In this document: positions 38,100 through 46,805 of the stretch, in pieces
How the letters are laid out: every line of letters starts with the position of its first letter
Numbering within the stretch: position 1 is the stretch's first letter
Program-made: the position numbers and the translations under genes
The notes under the pieces: model-generated
Seen by the model: only the letters and a program-made list of their open reading frames with translations
Told to the model about the DNA's origin: nothing
Databases searched by the model: none
DNA from: Streptomyces sp. HUAS 15-9
GTDB taxonomy: Bacteria; Actinomycetota; Actinomycetes; Streptomycetales; Streptomycetaceae
Assembly (NCBI RefSeq): GCF_025642155.1
Contig: NZ_CP106798.1
Span: 1,054,001 to 1,118,000, forward strand
DNA length: 64,000 nt
Direction: 5' to 3'

Positions 38100-38166
38100 C
38101 GGACCGTCAGCTAGGGTGACGGGCCAACGGCCCGTTCGCTCCCGTGACTTCACAAGGGGGTAGTCC

Positions 38167-38637
38167 ATGGCTCACCGTCTGCGCCCGGTGGGGATCGACT
38201 TCGCCGAGACCGCCCCCGTACGACTCGTGTTCGCACGGGAGATCACGGCCGCCCCGGACGCGGTCTTCCGTGCGCTCGCCGACGACGTGCCGGGCTGGCC
38301 GCGGTGGTTCTCGGCGGTGGCCTCCGCCCGGCCGATCGAGGGCGGACGCGAGATCCGGCTCAGGGGCGGTACGCGCTTCGAGGAGACGGTGATCGTCGCG
38401 AAGGCGCCCGAGGTGTACGCGTACCGGGTCGACCTGACGAACGTCCCGGGTCCCCGTGCCTGGGTCGAGGAGTGGCGGCTCTCCCCGGCCGGCACCGGCA
38501 CACGAGTGCGGATGACCTTCGCAGTCGACGGAACAGCCCCGTTCCGCTTCCTGTTCGGCCTGGCCCGCGCGGGCACGGGCAGGGCGTTCCGGAAGGCGGT
38601 CACGACACTGGACCGGCGCCTTGCCACGGGGCCCTAG
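38167..38637 (+). CDS. SRPBCC (polyketide_cyc2/START-like) protein
   Basis: 156 aa with an AAGGGGG ribosome site. The pattern ITAAPDAVFRALADDVPGWP, WFSAVASARPIEG, FEETVIVAKAPEVYAYRVDL and WRLSPAGTGTRVRMTF is typical of START/SRPBCC hydrophobic-pocket proteins. These bind lipids or polyketide-like ligands; no enzyme motif is evident. Confidence 0.8.
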   Translation: MAHRLRPVGIDFAETAPVRLVFAREITAAPDAVFRALADDVPGWPRWFSAVASARPIEGGREIRLRGGTRFEETVIVAKAPEVYAYRVDLTNVPGPRAWVEEWRLSPAGTGTRVRMTFAVDGTAPFRFLFGLARAGTGRAFRKAVTTLDRRLATGP

Positions 38638-38772
38638 GGCTCGACGGGATCCTCCAGCACGGGCACGCACGGTGACAGCCGAGGTTCTGGGTGTTCCGAG
38701 CACGTCGGCCGAGCGGTGGGTGGAGTGGCCACTCCGTGAACTCTCCGGCGGATGAGTACCTCACCGTTCCGC

Positions 38773-39897
38773 TCAGTCCGGCCAGACGCCAGTCTCCAGC
38801 AGGGACTCGATCGCCGTCGCGTACGGCGTGATGTCCAGGCCCTGTTCCTCCAGCCACGCGTCCGAGTAGTACTTGTCGAGGTAGCGGTCCCCGGGGTCGC
38901 ACAGCAGGGTCACCACGCTCCCCTGGCGGCCCTCGGCGACCATCTCGGAGACGATCTTCAGGGAGCTCCACAGGCCGGTGCCCGTCGAGCCGCCCGCCTT
39001 GCGGCCGATGGCCCGCTCCAGGGCGCGGACGGCGGCGACGCTGGCCGCGTCGGGGACCTTCATCATCCGGTCGATGGCGCCGGGCACGAAGCTCGGCTCC
39101 ATGCGCGGCCGGCCGATGCCCTCGATGCGCGAGCTCCGGTCGCAGGTGACGCCTTGATCGCCGGTGGTCCAGCCCTCGAAGAAACAGGAGTTCTCCGGGT
39201 CGGCTACGCAGATGCGGGTGTCGTACTGCATGTAATGGACGTAGCGCGCGATGGTCGCGGACGTGCCGCCGGTGCCCGCCGTGGCGACGATCCACGTGGG
39301 CTCCGGAAAACGCTCCAACTCCAGTTGCCGGAAGATGGATTCGGCGATGTTGTTGTTGCCGCGCCAGTCCGTGGCCCGTTCGGCGTAGGTGAACTGGTCC
39401 ATGTAGTGGCCGCCGGTCTCCACCGCGAGGCGGGCGGACTCCTCGTACATCTTGCGTGAGTCGTCCACGAAGTGGCACTGCCCGCCGTGGAATTCGATGA
39501 GGCGGCACTTCTCGGCGCTCGTCGTGCGCGGCATGACCGCGATGAAGGGCACGCCGATGAGCCCCGCGAAGTACGCCTCGGAGACGGCCGTCGAGCCGCT
39601 GGACGCCTCGATCACCGGGCGGCCCGGCCGGATCCAGCCATTGCACAGGCCGTACAGGAACAGGGAACGGGCGAGTCGGTGCTTGAGACTTCCGGTGGGG
39701 TGGGTCGACTCGTCCTTCAGATACAGGTCGATGCCCCATTTCTCGGGCAACGGGAAACGCAGCAAGTGCGTGTCGGCCGAGCGGTTCGCATCCGCCTGGA
39801 CCTTCCGGACAGCCTCTTTCAGCCAGTTCCGGTAGCCGGCGTCGATGTGGTCGACGTCCAGAGTGGCGCCGGTCCGGGTCTGTGGGGTGGTGCTCAC
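38773..39897 (-). CDS. cds1: PLP-dependent cysteine synthase-like enzyme (Cds1/L-cysteine desulfhydrase type)
   Basis: 374 aa, fold type II PLP enzyme. The Schiff-base lysine lies in [16 protein letters not shown] and the substrate loop in [17 protein letters not shown]. The phosphate loop is [16 protein letters not shown]. Block [20 protein letters not shown] and the long C-terminus distinguish the Cds1/Rv3684 group from CysK. Mycobacterial Cds1 makes H2S, pyruvate and ammonia from cysteine. Divergent from the 40254 gene across a 356-bp gap without other genes. Confidence 0.82.
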   Translation of the reverse strand: MSTTPQTRTGATLDVDHIDAGYRNWLKEAVRKVQADANRSADTHLLRFPLPEKWGIDLYLKDESTHPTGSLKHRLARSLFLYGLCNGWIRPGRPVIEASSGSTAVSEAYFAGLIGVPFIAVMPRTTSAEKCRLIEFHGGQCHFVDDSRKMYEESARLAVETGGHYMDQFTYAERATDWRGNNNIAESIFRQLELERFPEPTWIVATAGTGGTSATIARYVHYMQYDTRICVADPENSCFFEGWTTGDQGVTCDRSSRIEGIGRPRMEPSFVPGAIDRMMKVPDAASVAAVRALERAIGRKAGGSTGTGLWSSLKIVSEMVAEGRQGSVVTLLCDPGDRYLDKYYSDAWLEEQGLDITPYATAIESLLETGVWPD

Positions 39898-40134
39898 AGC
39901 GGTGCTCCTTACGCTTCGCGCCGACGGCGCCCGAGGCGGCCGCCACCTCGATCATAAGCAGCTTCCACACCACTTCCCACCTGCATAAACACACCTTTGG
40001 ACAGCCCAAAGAAGCCCCTGGGGCACACCCGTGCGAACATCCGGGGGCGCATTCGGGCGAGTGCTCCGTCCACTCGCCCCACACACCTCGTGCGTACTGG
40101 TGCTCCGCGCAGGCTGCGGGCACACTGCACCGGA

Positions 40135-40150
40135 CGGGACGAACGTCCCG
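40135..40150. promoter_or_regulatory. 16-bp inverted repeat upstream of the 40254 gene
   Basis: CGGGACG-AA-CGTCCCG, arms of 7 bp with a 2-bp spacer, in the intergenic region between the divergent Cds1-like and 40254 genes. It could be an operator. No regulator is linked to it. Confidence 0.35.
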
Positions 40151-40253
40151 AACGGGGGCGCACACTGGATCACGACACGAGCCGGATCCCGCCGGGCCAC
40201 GGCTCACGAGGCGACCGGCACGACGACCGACGCGCACAAGGGGGCGGGGAAGG

Positions 40254-40577
40254 ATGGCGGAGCCCGAGTTCACGGCCACGGGCGTGCGGATCGGCAAGCG
40301 ACTGCGTTCGCTCACCCGGGCCGGGCAGGTCCGGATCAGCGACGGCAGGCTGGAGTTGCTCACCAGCTACGGCAGTGAGATCGACAGCGCCCCGGTACAG
40401 GCGGTGCGCGCCTCCAGGCCCTGGTTCGCCCCGGACGACCGGGCGTTGGCCGACCTCAACGGCAATCGCTACTCGCTGACTCTGGGCGAGCACGACCCCG
40501 CGCCGGGCGAGCCGGGTCCGCCCGCCGCACGCCGGTTCATCGAGGCGGTACGCAGGGCGGCGGGGCGCGGCGGCTGA
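40254..40577 (+). CDS. Small conserved hypothetical protein
   Basis: 107 aa, ATG preceded by GGGGCGGGGAAGG. MAEPEFTATGVRIGKRLRSL followed by QVRISDGRLELLTSYGSEID, LNGNRYSLTLGEHDPAPG and an Ala/Arg-rich C-terminal helix. The strand pattern is compatible with a small PH-like or beta-sandwich fold. No catalytic motif, signal peptide or membrane segment. Function unknown. Confidence 0.65.
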   Translation: MAEPEFTATGVRIGKRLRSLTRAGQVRISDGRLELLTSYGSEIDSAPVQAVRASRPWFAPDDRALADLNGNRYSLTLGEHDPAPGEPGPPAARRFIEAVRRAAGRGG

Positions 40578-40768
40578 GCGGCGCCGTCCACGGCGAGTTG
40601 CGGGACCGTGACCACTGCGTCACGCTGGTCTCACGTCACTCTGGGTTTACCGGCGATAACGCTGCGAACCAGCCCGCCGGCCACGACAGCAGGCGGCCGC
40701 TTGACGCATGCACCCTGCTGGATCCGTTCTCCGTGTTCTTCCGGACCTCACGTCGGGGAGTCGCAGCC

Positions 40769-41311
40769 GTGATCAGTCATCCGAGCAGGCACTGCACGGT
40801 GGAGCTTCAAGCCCTGCCGTCGCGGATCGGCCAGGTCCGCAGAATCGTATCTGCGCAGTTGCGCTACTGGCATCTCGACCCATTGATAGACCGGGCCGCG
40901 CTCGGTGTGACGGAGCTGCTGAGCAACGTCCACCGGCATGCCCAGCCCGACAAGTCGTGCACCGTGGAGATGGAGCTGCTGCTCGACCGGCTCACGGTCT
41001 CCGTGCGTGACCACGATCCCCGCCTCCCCGAGGTCGCCGAGTCGGCCGACATCGCACCGCTGGCCACGTGTGGCCGGGGGCTGGCGATGGTGGCCGCGGT
41101 GAGCGAGAGCTGGGGAGTGCGCCCCGACGGCGACAACGGCAAGGTCGTGTGGTTCACCCTGCCCGCGCCCCCGGCGGCGAAGCCCAAGCCGGCCCGTCCG
41201 CGGCGCCGTACGGCCGTGGAGCCGCCCGCGCATCCGTTCGTGGAGGCCGGACCGGCGGCGTGCGGCCCGTCTCCCGCGCACGCTCCCGCCCGGTCGGCCG
41301 TTGCCGGCTGA
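40769..41311 (+). CDS. RsbW-like ATP-binding (HATPase_c) regulatory protein
   Basis: 180 aa from GTG 40769 with GGGGAG 8 bases upstream. N-box LGVTELLSNVHRHAQP, G1-type VSVRDHDPRLP, and G2 CGRGLAMVAAVSESWG identify a GHKL kinase/ATPase of the anti-sigma-factor type that is abundant in Streptomyces. The C-terminal 40 residues are a Pro/Ala/Arg tail. No partner anti-anti-sigma or sigma gene is adjacent. Confidence 0.83.
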   Translation: MISHPSRHCTVELQALPSRIGQVRRIVSAQLRYWHLDPLIDRAALGVTELLSNVHRHAQPDKSCTVEMELLLDRLTVSVRDHDPRLPEVAESADIAPLATCGRGLAMVAAVSESWGVRPDGDNGKVVWFTLPAPPAAKPKPARPRRRTAVEPPAHPFVEAGPAACGPSPAHAPARSAVAG

Positions 41312-41332
41312 CCGGGCGGTGACGTTCCTCTT

Positions 41333-41386
41333 CGCTCCCCCGCACTTCGTCGCTCCCCCGCACTTCGTCGCTGCCCCGCGCTTCTT
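41333..41386. repeat. Three tandem 18-bp repeats
   Basis: Unit CGCTCCCCCGCACTTCGT at 41333-41350 and 41351-41368 is identical; the third copy at 41369-41386 has four differences. It lies in the gap between the convergent RsbW-like gene and the permease gene and codes for nothing visible. Confidence 0.75.
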
Positions 41387-41427
41387 CGCTCTTTCGTGCG
41401 GCGTCCGGGGGCGACGGCGGTAGGCCC

Positions 41428-43989
41428 TCACTCGGTGGCGATGGCCCGCAGTACGTCCAACCGGGCCGCCAGCCGCGCCGGGCGCAGGCCCGCCAGGGCT
41501 CCGGCGGCCAGGCCGACCAGGGCGACCACCGCCAGCCGCGCGGGCGGTATCGCGAAGGCGAAGGCGCTGTCGCTCGCGCCGTCCGAGGCCCGCACCAGCA
41601 CCCAGCCGAGGAACGCGCCGAGGCCGAGCCCGCCCGCCGTGCCGAAGGCGGCGACCAGGACCGACTCCCAGCGGACCATGGCCCGCAACTGGGACCGGGT
41701 CTGGCCGACGGCCCTGAGCAGGCCGAGCTCCCGGGTGCGCTCGTGCACGGCCAGCGTCAGCGTGTTGGCGATGCCGAGCAGGGCGATGAACACCGCGAGG
41801 GCGAGCAGCGCGTAGACGAGGGTGAGCATCATGTCGATGCCCCCGGCCGACGACTGTGCGTACTCGTCGCGGGTCTGCACCTGCGGATCGCCGTACCGGG
41901 CGGCCACCTTCTCCACCGCGGCCCTGCCCGCCGCCGTGCTCACACCGTCCTTGAACGTCACGGCGACCAGCCGGTCGGAGTCCTGGGTGCGGTGCGGTGC
42001 CCAGGCCGCGCGCGTGATGACGTAGTCACCGGCGAGTTCGGACTGACCGTAGACCGCACGGACGGTGAACTTCTCCGTCGTGCCGTCGGTGAAGGTGAGC
42101 CGGGCGGTGTCGCCGGTGCGCAGTCCCTGCCGGTCGGCCTCCTTCCGGGTGACGGCGATGCCGTCGCCGCCGAGGCCGCGCAGGTCGCCCCGGACCGTGC
42201 CGAGGTCGAAGGAGCGGGCGAGTACGGCCGGGTCGGTGACGGTCAGCGCCCGTCCCTTGCCATCGACCTGCGCGATCCCGCGGCCGAGTCCGACGGCGGT
42301 GTCCACCTCGGGCAGCCGCTGGACGGCTGGGGCCAGTCCGGGGCTGAGCCCGCTGCCGCCCGCACCGAAGGACGGGGTGCTGACGGCCACGTCACCCGCG
42401 AAGGAGCGTGACACGGTCTGGTCCATCGTCGCCTTGAGCGAGGCCCCGAACACCGTGAACAGGGAGACGACGGCGACACCGATCATCAGGGCGCTCGCGG
42501 TGGCGGCCGTCCGCCGGGGGCTGCGCAGGGCGCTGCGCCGGGCGAGGGCACCGGTGACACCGCGCAGTTGGTCGAGGGGGCTGCCCAGGAGCCGTACGGC
42601 CATGGAGGAGGCGACCGGGCCGAGGACCACGAACGCGACCAGGGCCAGGACGGCGCCGAGTCCCGCCAGCCACACGGACGGTGCGACCAGGACGCCGGTG
42701 AGCGCCACCGCGACCGCCAGGGCGGCGAGGGCCGTGCCGGTGACCGCGCGGAGCCGGGAGGCGCCGGAGGAGTCGACGGCCGTCTCGCGCAGCGCGGCCA
42801 GCGGGGCGGTGCGTCCGGCCCGTACCGCGGGCATCAGCGCCGAGCCCAGGCAGACCACGACGCCCACGGCGAGCGGCAACACCATCGACAGCGTCCTGAC
42901 GACCAAGTCGCCCCCGGGGAAGGGGAATCCGATCGCCGGGAACAGCGCCTGCAGCCCGGCGGCGATCCCGATGCCGCCGGCGAGCCCGGCGGCCGACGCG
43001 GTCACCGCGACGACGCTCGCCTCCACCAGGGTCGACGCCGTCACCTGCCGGCGGGAGGCGCCGAGGGCACGCAACAGGGCGTTCTCACGGGCGCGTTGGG
43101 CCACGACGATCGCGAACGTGTTGTGGATGGAGAAGGTCGCGACCAGCAGGGCGACGCCGGAGAAGACGAGGAGGAAGGTGGTGAAGACGGTCAGGAACTG
43201 GCTGGAGATCATGTCGGTGTTCTCCTGCGCCGACGCCTGGCCGGTGATGGCCTCGACTCCCTCGGGCAGTACGGGAGTCAGCCGGTCGACGAGTTGCTGC
43301 TGGCTCACCCCCGGCCCGGCCCGCACCTCGATGCTCGCCGCCTGGCCGGGCCGGGCGGTGAGGTACTTCTCGGCGTCGGCCTGGGTCATGCCGGTGAAGG
43401 TCACCTGTGCCATGCCGTCCTCGCCGCCGAAGGTCGCGAGGCCGACGATGGTCACCTTGACGGGATCGGGCGTGCGCAGCGTCGTCGTGTCGCCGGTCTT
43501 CAGGTGCCCCTTCTTCGCAGTGCCGCGATTGACCACGACCTCGCCGGACTTCAGGGGGGCGTGGCCCTCGGCGAGCCGGTACGGATTGAGCTCCGGGTCG
43601 GTGATCCAGTTGCCCGCCACGGTGGGCGGGCCCTGGCCGCCGACGGGCTTGCCGTCGGCGCCGACCAGTTGGCCCGCGCCCTGGATGTCCGGGGCGGCGG
43701 CCGCGACGCCGGGGACCTTCTCGACGGTCTTCACCAGCGACGTGTCGACCGGCCGGCGCACCCCCTGCGCGTCGCCCGGCGTCGTGATGGCGTCGGCGCC
43801 GCGTACGACGGCGTCCGTGCCGCTGGTCGCCTCACCGAACATGGAGCCGAAGCTCGCGCGCAGGGTGTCGCCCATGACCAGGGTCCCGGCCAGGAAGGCG
43901 ACGCCGAGGAACACCGCGAGGAACGTGCCGGCGAAGCGGCGCCGATGGGCGCGCAGCGAGGAAAGGCTCAGCCGTACCGAGGCGTTCAC
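41428..43989 (-). CDS. ABC transporter permease, double FtsX/MacB-like
   Basis: 853 aa. An N-terminal helix (FAGTFLAVFLGVAFLAGTLV), a large periplasmic-type domain (~50-250), then FtsX core helices with RARENALLRALGASRRQVTA, a second extracellular domain, and the repeated FtsX core HERTRELGLLRAVGQTRSQL with four final helices. This duplicated topology is common for actinomycete lipoprotein or peptide/drug efflux permeases. It forms an operon with the ATPase (4-bp overlap) and the SHOCT protein. Confidence 0.88.
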   Translation of the reverse strand: MNASVRLSLSSLRAHRRRFAGTFLAVFLGVAFLAGTLVMGDTLRASFGSMFGEATSGTDAVVRGADAITTPGDAQGVRRPVDTSLVKTVEKVPGVAAAAPDIQGAGQLVGADGKPVGGQGPPTVAGNWITDPELNPYRLAEGHAPLKSGEVVVNRGTAKKGHLKTGDTTTLRTPDPVKVTIVGLATFGGEDGMAQVTFTGMTQADAEKYLTARPGQAASIEVRAGPGVSQQQLVDRLTPVLPEGVEAITGQASAQENTDMISSQFLTVFTTFLLVFSGVALLVATFSIHNTFAIVVAQRARENALLRALGASRRQVTASTLVEASVVAVTASAAGLAGGIGIAAGLQALFPAIGFPFPGGDLVVRTLSMVLPLAVGVVVCLGSALMPAVRAGRTAPLAALRETAVDSSGASRLRAVTGTALAALAVAVALTGVLVAPSVWLAGLGAVLALVAFVVLGPVASSMAVRLLGSPLDQLRGVTGALARRSALRSPRRTAATASALMIGVAVVSLFTVFGASLKATMDQTVSRSFAGDVAVSTPSFGAGGSGLSPGLAPAVQRLPEVDTAVGLGRGIAQVDGKGRALTVTDPAVLARSFDLGTVRGDLRGLGGDGIAVTRKEADRQGLRTGDTARLTFTDGTTEKFTVRAVYGQSELAGDYVITRAAWAPHRTQDSDRLVAVTFKDGVSTAAGRAAVEKVAARYGDPQVQTRDEYAQSSAGGIDMMLTLVYALLALAVFIALLGIANTLTLAVHERTRELGLLRAVGQTRSQLRAMVRWESVLVAAFGTAGGLGLGAFLGWVLVRASDGASDSAFAFAIPPARLAVVALVGLAAGALAGLRPARLAARLDVLRAIATE

Positions 43990-44747
43990 GCCCTCACCTC
44001 GAAGGCCTTCATACGGTCCAGGACCTTGTCGGCGGTCGGCGACTCCATACGGTCCACCAGGCGTCCGTCCGCGAGGAAGACGACCTCGTCGGCGTGGGCG
44101 GCGGCGACCGGGTCATGGGTGACCATGACGACCGTGCGGCCGGTCCGGCGTACGGCCGAGCCGAGGAGTCCGAGGACCTCCTCGCCGGAGCGGGAGTCGA
44201 GGTTGCCGGTGGGCTCGTCGGCGAAGACGACGTCCGGCCGTCCGGCGAACGCCCGTGCCACGGCGACGCGTTGCTGCTGTCCGCCGGAGAGCTCGGAGGG
44301 GCGGTGGTGCAGCCGGTCGCGCAGGCCGACGACGTCGATGAGCGCGTCGATCCACTCCGGGTCGCCCCGGTCGCCTGCCAGGTCCAGCGGCAGGGTGATG
44401 TTCTCCGCGACGGTCAGGGTCGGCACCAGATTGAACGCCTGGAAGACGAAGCCGACCCGGTCGCGGCGGAGCAGGGTCAGGCGCCGGTCGTCGAGCGAGC
44501 CGAGGTCGGTGTCGCCAATGTAGGCGGTGCCCGAGGTGAGCGTGTCGAGCCCGGCCGCGCAGTGCATCAGGGTGGACTTGCCGGAGCCCGAGGGCCCCAT
44601 GATCGCAGTGAAGCGTCCGGCGGGAAAGTCCACGTCGATCCCGTCCAGCGCCTGTACAGCGGTGTCGCCGCGGCCGTACACCTTCACGGCGCCCTCGACC
44701 CGGGCGGCCGTACGGGCTGAGGTCATGGTGGTGGTCGTGGCGGTCAT
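43986..44747 (-). CDS. ABC transporter ATP-binding protein (MacB/LolD type)
   Basis: 253 aa. Walker A IMGPSGSGKSTLMHCAAGLD, Q-loop VFQAFNLVPTLTVAENI, signature LSGGQQQRVAVARAFAG, Walker B DVVFADEPTGNLDS and H-loop VMVTHDPVAAAHAD. Start ATG 44747 overlaps the upstream SHOCT gene stop, and its own stop overlaps the permease start. It powers the neighbouring permease. Confidence 0.92.
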   Translation of the reverse strand: MTATTTTMTSARTAARVEGAVKVYGRGDTAVQALDGIDVDFPAGRFTAIMGPSGSGKSTLMHCAAGLDTLTSGTAYIGDTDLGSLDDRRLTLLRRDRVGFVFQAFNLVPTLTVAENITLPLDLAGDRGDPEWIDALIDVVGLRDRLHHRPSELSGGQQQRVAVARAFAGRPDVVFADEPTGNLDSRSGEEVLGLLGSAVRRTGRTVVMVTHDPVAAAHADEVVFLADGRLVDRMESPTADKVLDRMKAFEVRA

Positions 44748-45034
44748 GCCGCACCGCCCTTGCCGACGCGGCCGAACTGCTCGTCCAGGACGGACAGCCG
44801 CCGCCAGTACTCGTCCTCGTCGATCTCGCCGGTGGCGAAGCGCCGGCCGAGGATGGCGATGGGCGAGTCGCCCGCCGGGCGCCCTTCGTCCATCGGGCGC
44901 CACGGTCCACGGCGGCCGCGCCACACGGTGCGGCGAAGGACGGTGACGGCGCCGATCACGACGGCCGCCCAGATCAGCGGGAAGAACAGGATCCACGGGC
45001 CGGGGCCGCCGTCCCAGTGCGCCAGGGTCTGCAT
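44744..45034 (-). CDS. Small SHOCT-domain membrane protein
   Basis: 96 aa. One N-terminal transmembrane helix (WILFFPLIWAAVVIGAVTVL) and a C-terminal SHOCT motif (PIAILGRRFATGEIDEDEYW, RRLSVLDE). First gene of the ABC operon, overlapping the ATPase start by 4 bp. SHOCT motifs mediate oligomerisation; a regulatory or assembly role for the exporter is inference. Confidence 0.85.
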   Translation of the reverse strand: MQTLAHWDGGPGPWILFFPLIWAAVVIGAVTVLRRTVWRGRRGPWRPMDEGRPAGDSPIAILGRRFATGEIDEDEYWRRLSVLDEQFGRVGKGGAA

Positions 45035-45196
45035 CTCGGTTCATCTCCTGTGCCGAAGCGTGTGGTGGTGATGCGTCGAGACTGGCCCCGGGAAGGGGTC
45101 CGGGTCGTCGTACGGCCAGCGGCAGTGGGCATACCTCCGCGGGAGTACGCGGGTGTACGGCGGCTCCTCCCCCGGGCGGCGTCCGAACGGGTGGCG

Positions 45197-45220
45197 ACTG
45201 TAACTACTAGTATGTACAGT
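45197..45220. promoter_or_regulatory. 24-bp dyad at the TetR gene start, probable autoregulatory operator
   Basis: ACTGTA (45197-45202) and TACAGT (45215-45220) flank a central palindrome TACTAGTA (45205-45212). It overlaps a TAGTAT -10-like hexamer and ends 6 bp before the GTG at 45227. It also lies between the TetR gene and the divergent ABC operon, so one protein could control both. Confidence 0.65.
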
Positions 45221-45226
45221 GATCTC

Positions 45227-45784
45227 GTGAGCACCTCGGAGCGACTGATCGAGTCCACCCGCGAGCTGCTGTGGGAGCGCGGATACGTGGGCACCAGCCC
45301 GAAGGCCATCCTGGAACACGCGGGCGCCGGGCAGGGCAGCATGTACCACCACTTCAAGGGCAAGCCGGACCTGGCGCTTGCGGCGATCCGGCGTACGGCC
45401 GAGGAGTTGCGGGCTACCGCCGAGGGAGTACTCGGCGGGCCGGGAAGGCCGTACGAGCGCATCGAGGCGTATCTGCTGCGCGAGCGCGACGTGCTGCGCG
45501 GCTGCCCGCTCGGCCGGCTGACGATGGACCCGGACGTGATCGCCAGCGACGAGCTGCGCGCACCGGTCGACGAGACGATCGCCTGGATCCGCCGACGGAT
45601 CGCCGGGATCGTCGAAGAGGGCAAGGAGCAGGGGCAGTTCGCTCCCGGTCTCGACGGCGAGGAGATCGCCGCGGCCGTCCTCGCGACCGTACAGGGCGGT
45701 TATGTCCTGGCGCGCGCCTCCGGTTCACCGGCCGCGTTCGACGCGGGCGTCCGGGGTCTGCTCTCCCTTCTGACACCCCGATAG
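45227..45784 (+). CDS. TetR-family repressor
   Basis: 185 aa from GTG 45227 (VSTSERLIESTRELLWERGY). A further in-frame ATG at 45212 lies inside the operator dyad, so the GTG with a short or absent leader is preferred. HTH VGTSPKAILEHAGAGQGSMY, then HHFKGKPDLALAAIRRTAEE, matching the TetR subgroup that regulates small oxidoreductase or lactonase operons. It is followed at 12 bp by the cupin gene, so it heads an operon with cupin, DUF4865 and phosphotriesterase genes. Confidence 0.85.
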   Translation: MSTSERLIESTRELLWERGYVGTSPKAILEHAGAGQGSMYHHFKGKPDLALAAIRRTAEELRATAEGVLGGPGRPYERIEAYLLRERDVLRGCPLGRLTMDPDVIASDELRAPVDETIAWIRRRIAGIVEEGKEQGQFAPGLDGEEIAAAVLATVQGGYVLARASGSPAAFDAGVRGLLSLLTPR

Positions 45785-45796
45785 GAGCACACGCAC

Positions 45797-46192
45797 GTGC
45801 ACATCAGGAGAAAGCGTCCCGACACCGTGCGGGGCCCGGCCGAGCACTTCACCGGCACGGTCTGGCTCGACGAGGTGGCCACGCCCGCCGCGCCGTCCCG
45901 GCTGCGCATGTTCAGCGTCCACTTCGCGCCGGACGCCCACACCTCGTGGCACCGGCACCCGCACGGCCAGGTGCTGCACGTCCTCGAGGGCGAGGGCCTG
46001 GTCCAGCGCGAGGGCGGTGAGGTGGAGGCGATCCGGGCGGGCGACACGGTGTGGATCGAGCCGGGCGAACGGCACTGGCACGGCGCCGGGCCGCGCACCT
46101 TCATGACGCACCTCGCCGTCGTCGAGGCCGCGGCGGACGGCACGACCACCGAATGGGACGCGCACGTGTCCGCCGACGTGTACCCCGCCTGA
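45797..46192 (+). CDS. Cupin protein ((R)-mandelonitrile lyase/quercetinase-like)
   Basis: 131 aa, GTG start with AGGAG 9 bp upstream. Single cupin barrel: metal-site motif 1 TSWHRHPHGQVLHVLEGEGL and motif 2 VWIEPGERHWHGAGP, with three histidines and a glutamine/glutamate positioned for metal binding. Cupins of this compact type catalyse lyase or dioxygenase steps. Function in this operon unknown. Confidence 0.8.
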   Translation: MHIRRKRPDTVRGPAEHFTGTVWLDEVATPAAPSRLRMFSVHFAPDAHTSWHRHPHGQVLHVLEGEGLVQREGGEVEAIRAGDTVWIEPGERHWHGAGPRTFMTHLAVVEAAADGTTTEWDAHVSADVYPA

Positions 46193-46220
46193 CCGCGTCA
46201 TCCGAGGAAGGACGTCCCAC

Positions 46221-46805
46221 ATGCACGCCCTGCAGTACGAGTTGACCCTCCCCGCCGACTACGACATGGGCATCGTCCGCGACCGTGTGGCCCGCGTCGG
46301 GCATCTGCTCGACGACTGGGACGGACTCGGCCTCAAGACGTATCTGCTGCGCGAGCGCGGAGTGCACGGCTCTCCGGTGAACCAGTACGCGCCGTTCTAC
46401 CTCTGGAACACCATGGAGGGCATGAACCGCTTCCTGTGGGGCGGCCCCTTCCAGGGGCTCGTCGACGACTTCGGGCGGCCCGAGGCCCGGCAGTGGTCGG
46501 GCCTGGCGTTCGAGGAGGGAAGCGCCGTGGGTTCCCCTGCCGCGTGGGCCGTACGTCGGCGGGAGCCGGTGCCGGCCGGGGTGGAGCTGTCCGGGGTGAT
46601 GGAGGACGCGGTGCGCGAGACCGGGCGGGTGGCCGCGGAGGACGGGGCCGTGCTGGCGGCGGCCGCCGTGGACACGCGTCGGTGGGAGCTGGTGCACTTC
46701 TCGCTCTGGGAGCACGACGCGCCCAAGGCCGAGGGCGAGGTGTTCGAGGTGCTGCACATGTCGGCGCCTGGCCGGGACCGGCTGCCGCGCGGGCGGCAGT
46801 GGTGA
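46221..46805 (+). CDS. DUF4865-family protein
   Basis: 194 aa, ATG with GAGGAAGG upstream. MHALQYELTLPADYDMGIVR, DDWDGLGLKTYLLRERGVHG, NQYAPFYLWNTMEGMNRFLW and GGPFQGLVDDFGRPEARQW match the DUF4865 family, small proteins usually encoded beside TetR regulators. No enzyme motif is identified. Its stop overlaps the next gene's GTG (GTGA). Confidence 0.75.
   Translation: MHALQYELTLPADYDMGIVRDRVARVGHLLDDWDGLGLKTYLLRERGVHGSPVNQYAPFYLWNTMEGMNRFLWGGPFQGLVDDFGRPEARQWSGLAFEEGSAVGSPAAWAVRRREPVPAGVELSGVMEDAVRETGRVAAEDGAVLAAAAVDTRRWELVHFSLWEHDAPKAEGEVFEVLHMSAPGRDRLPRGRQW

Noticed and set aside
39898..40253. Possible short gene in the gap upstream of the 40254 gene
   Set aside because: Open frames there show no ribosome site or conserved-looking sequence and overlap the probable promoter region of two divergent genes.
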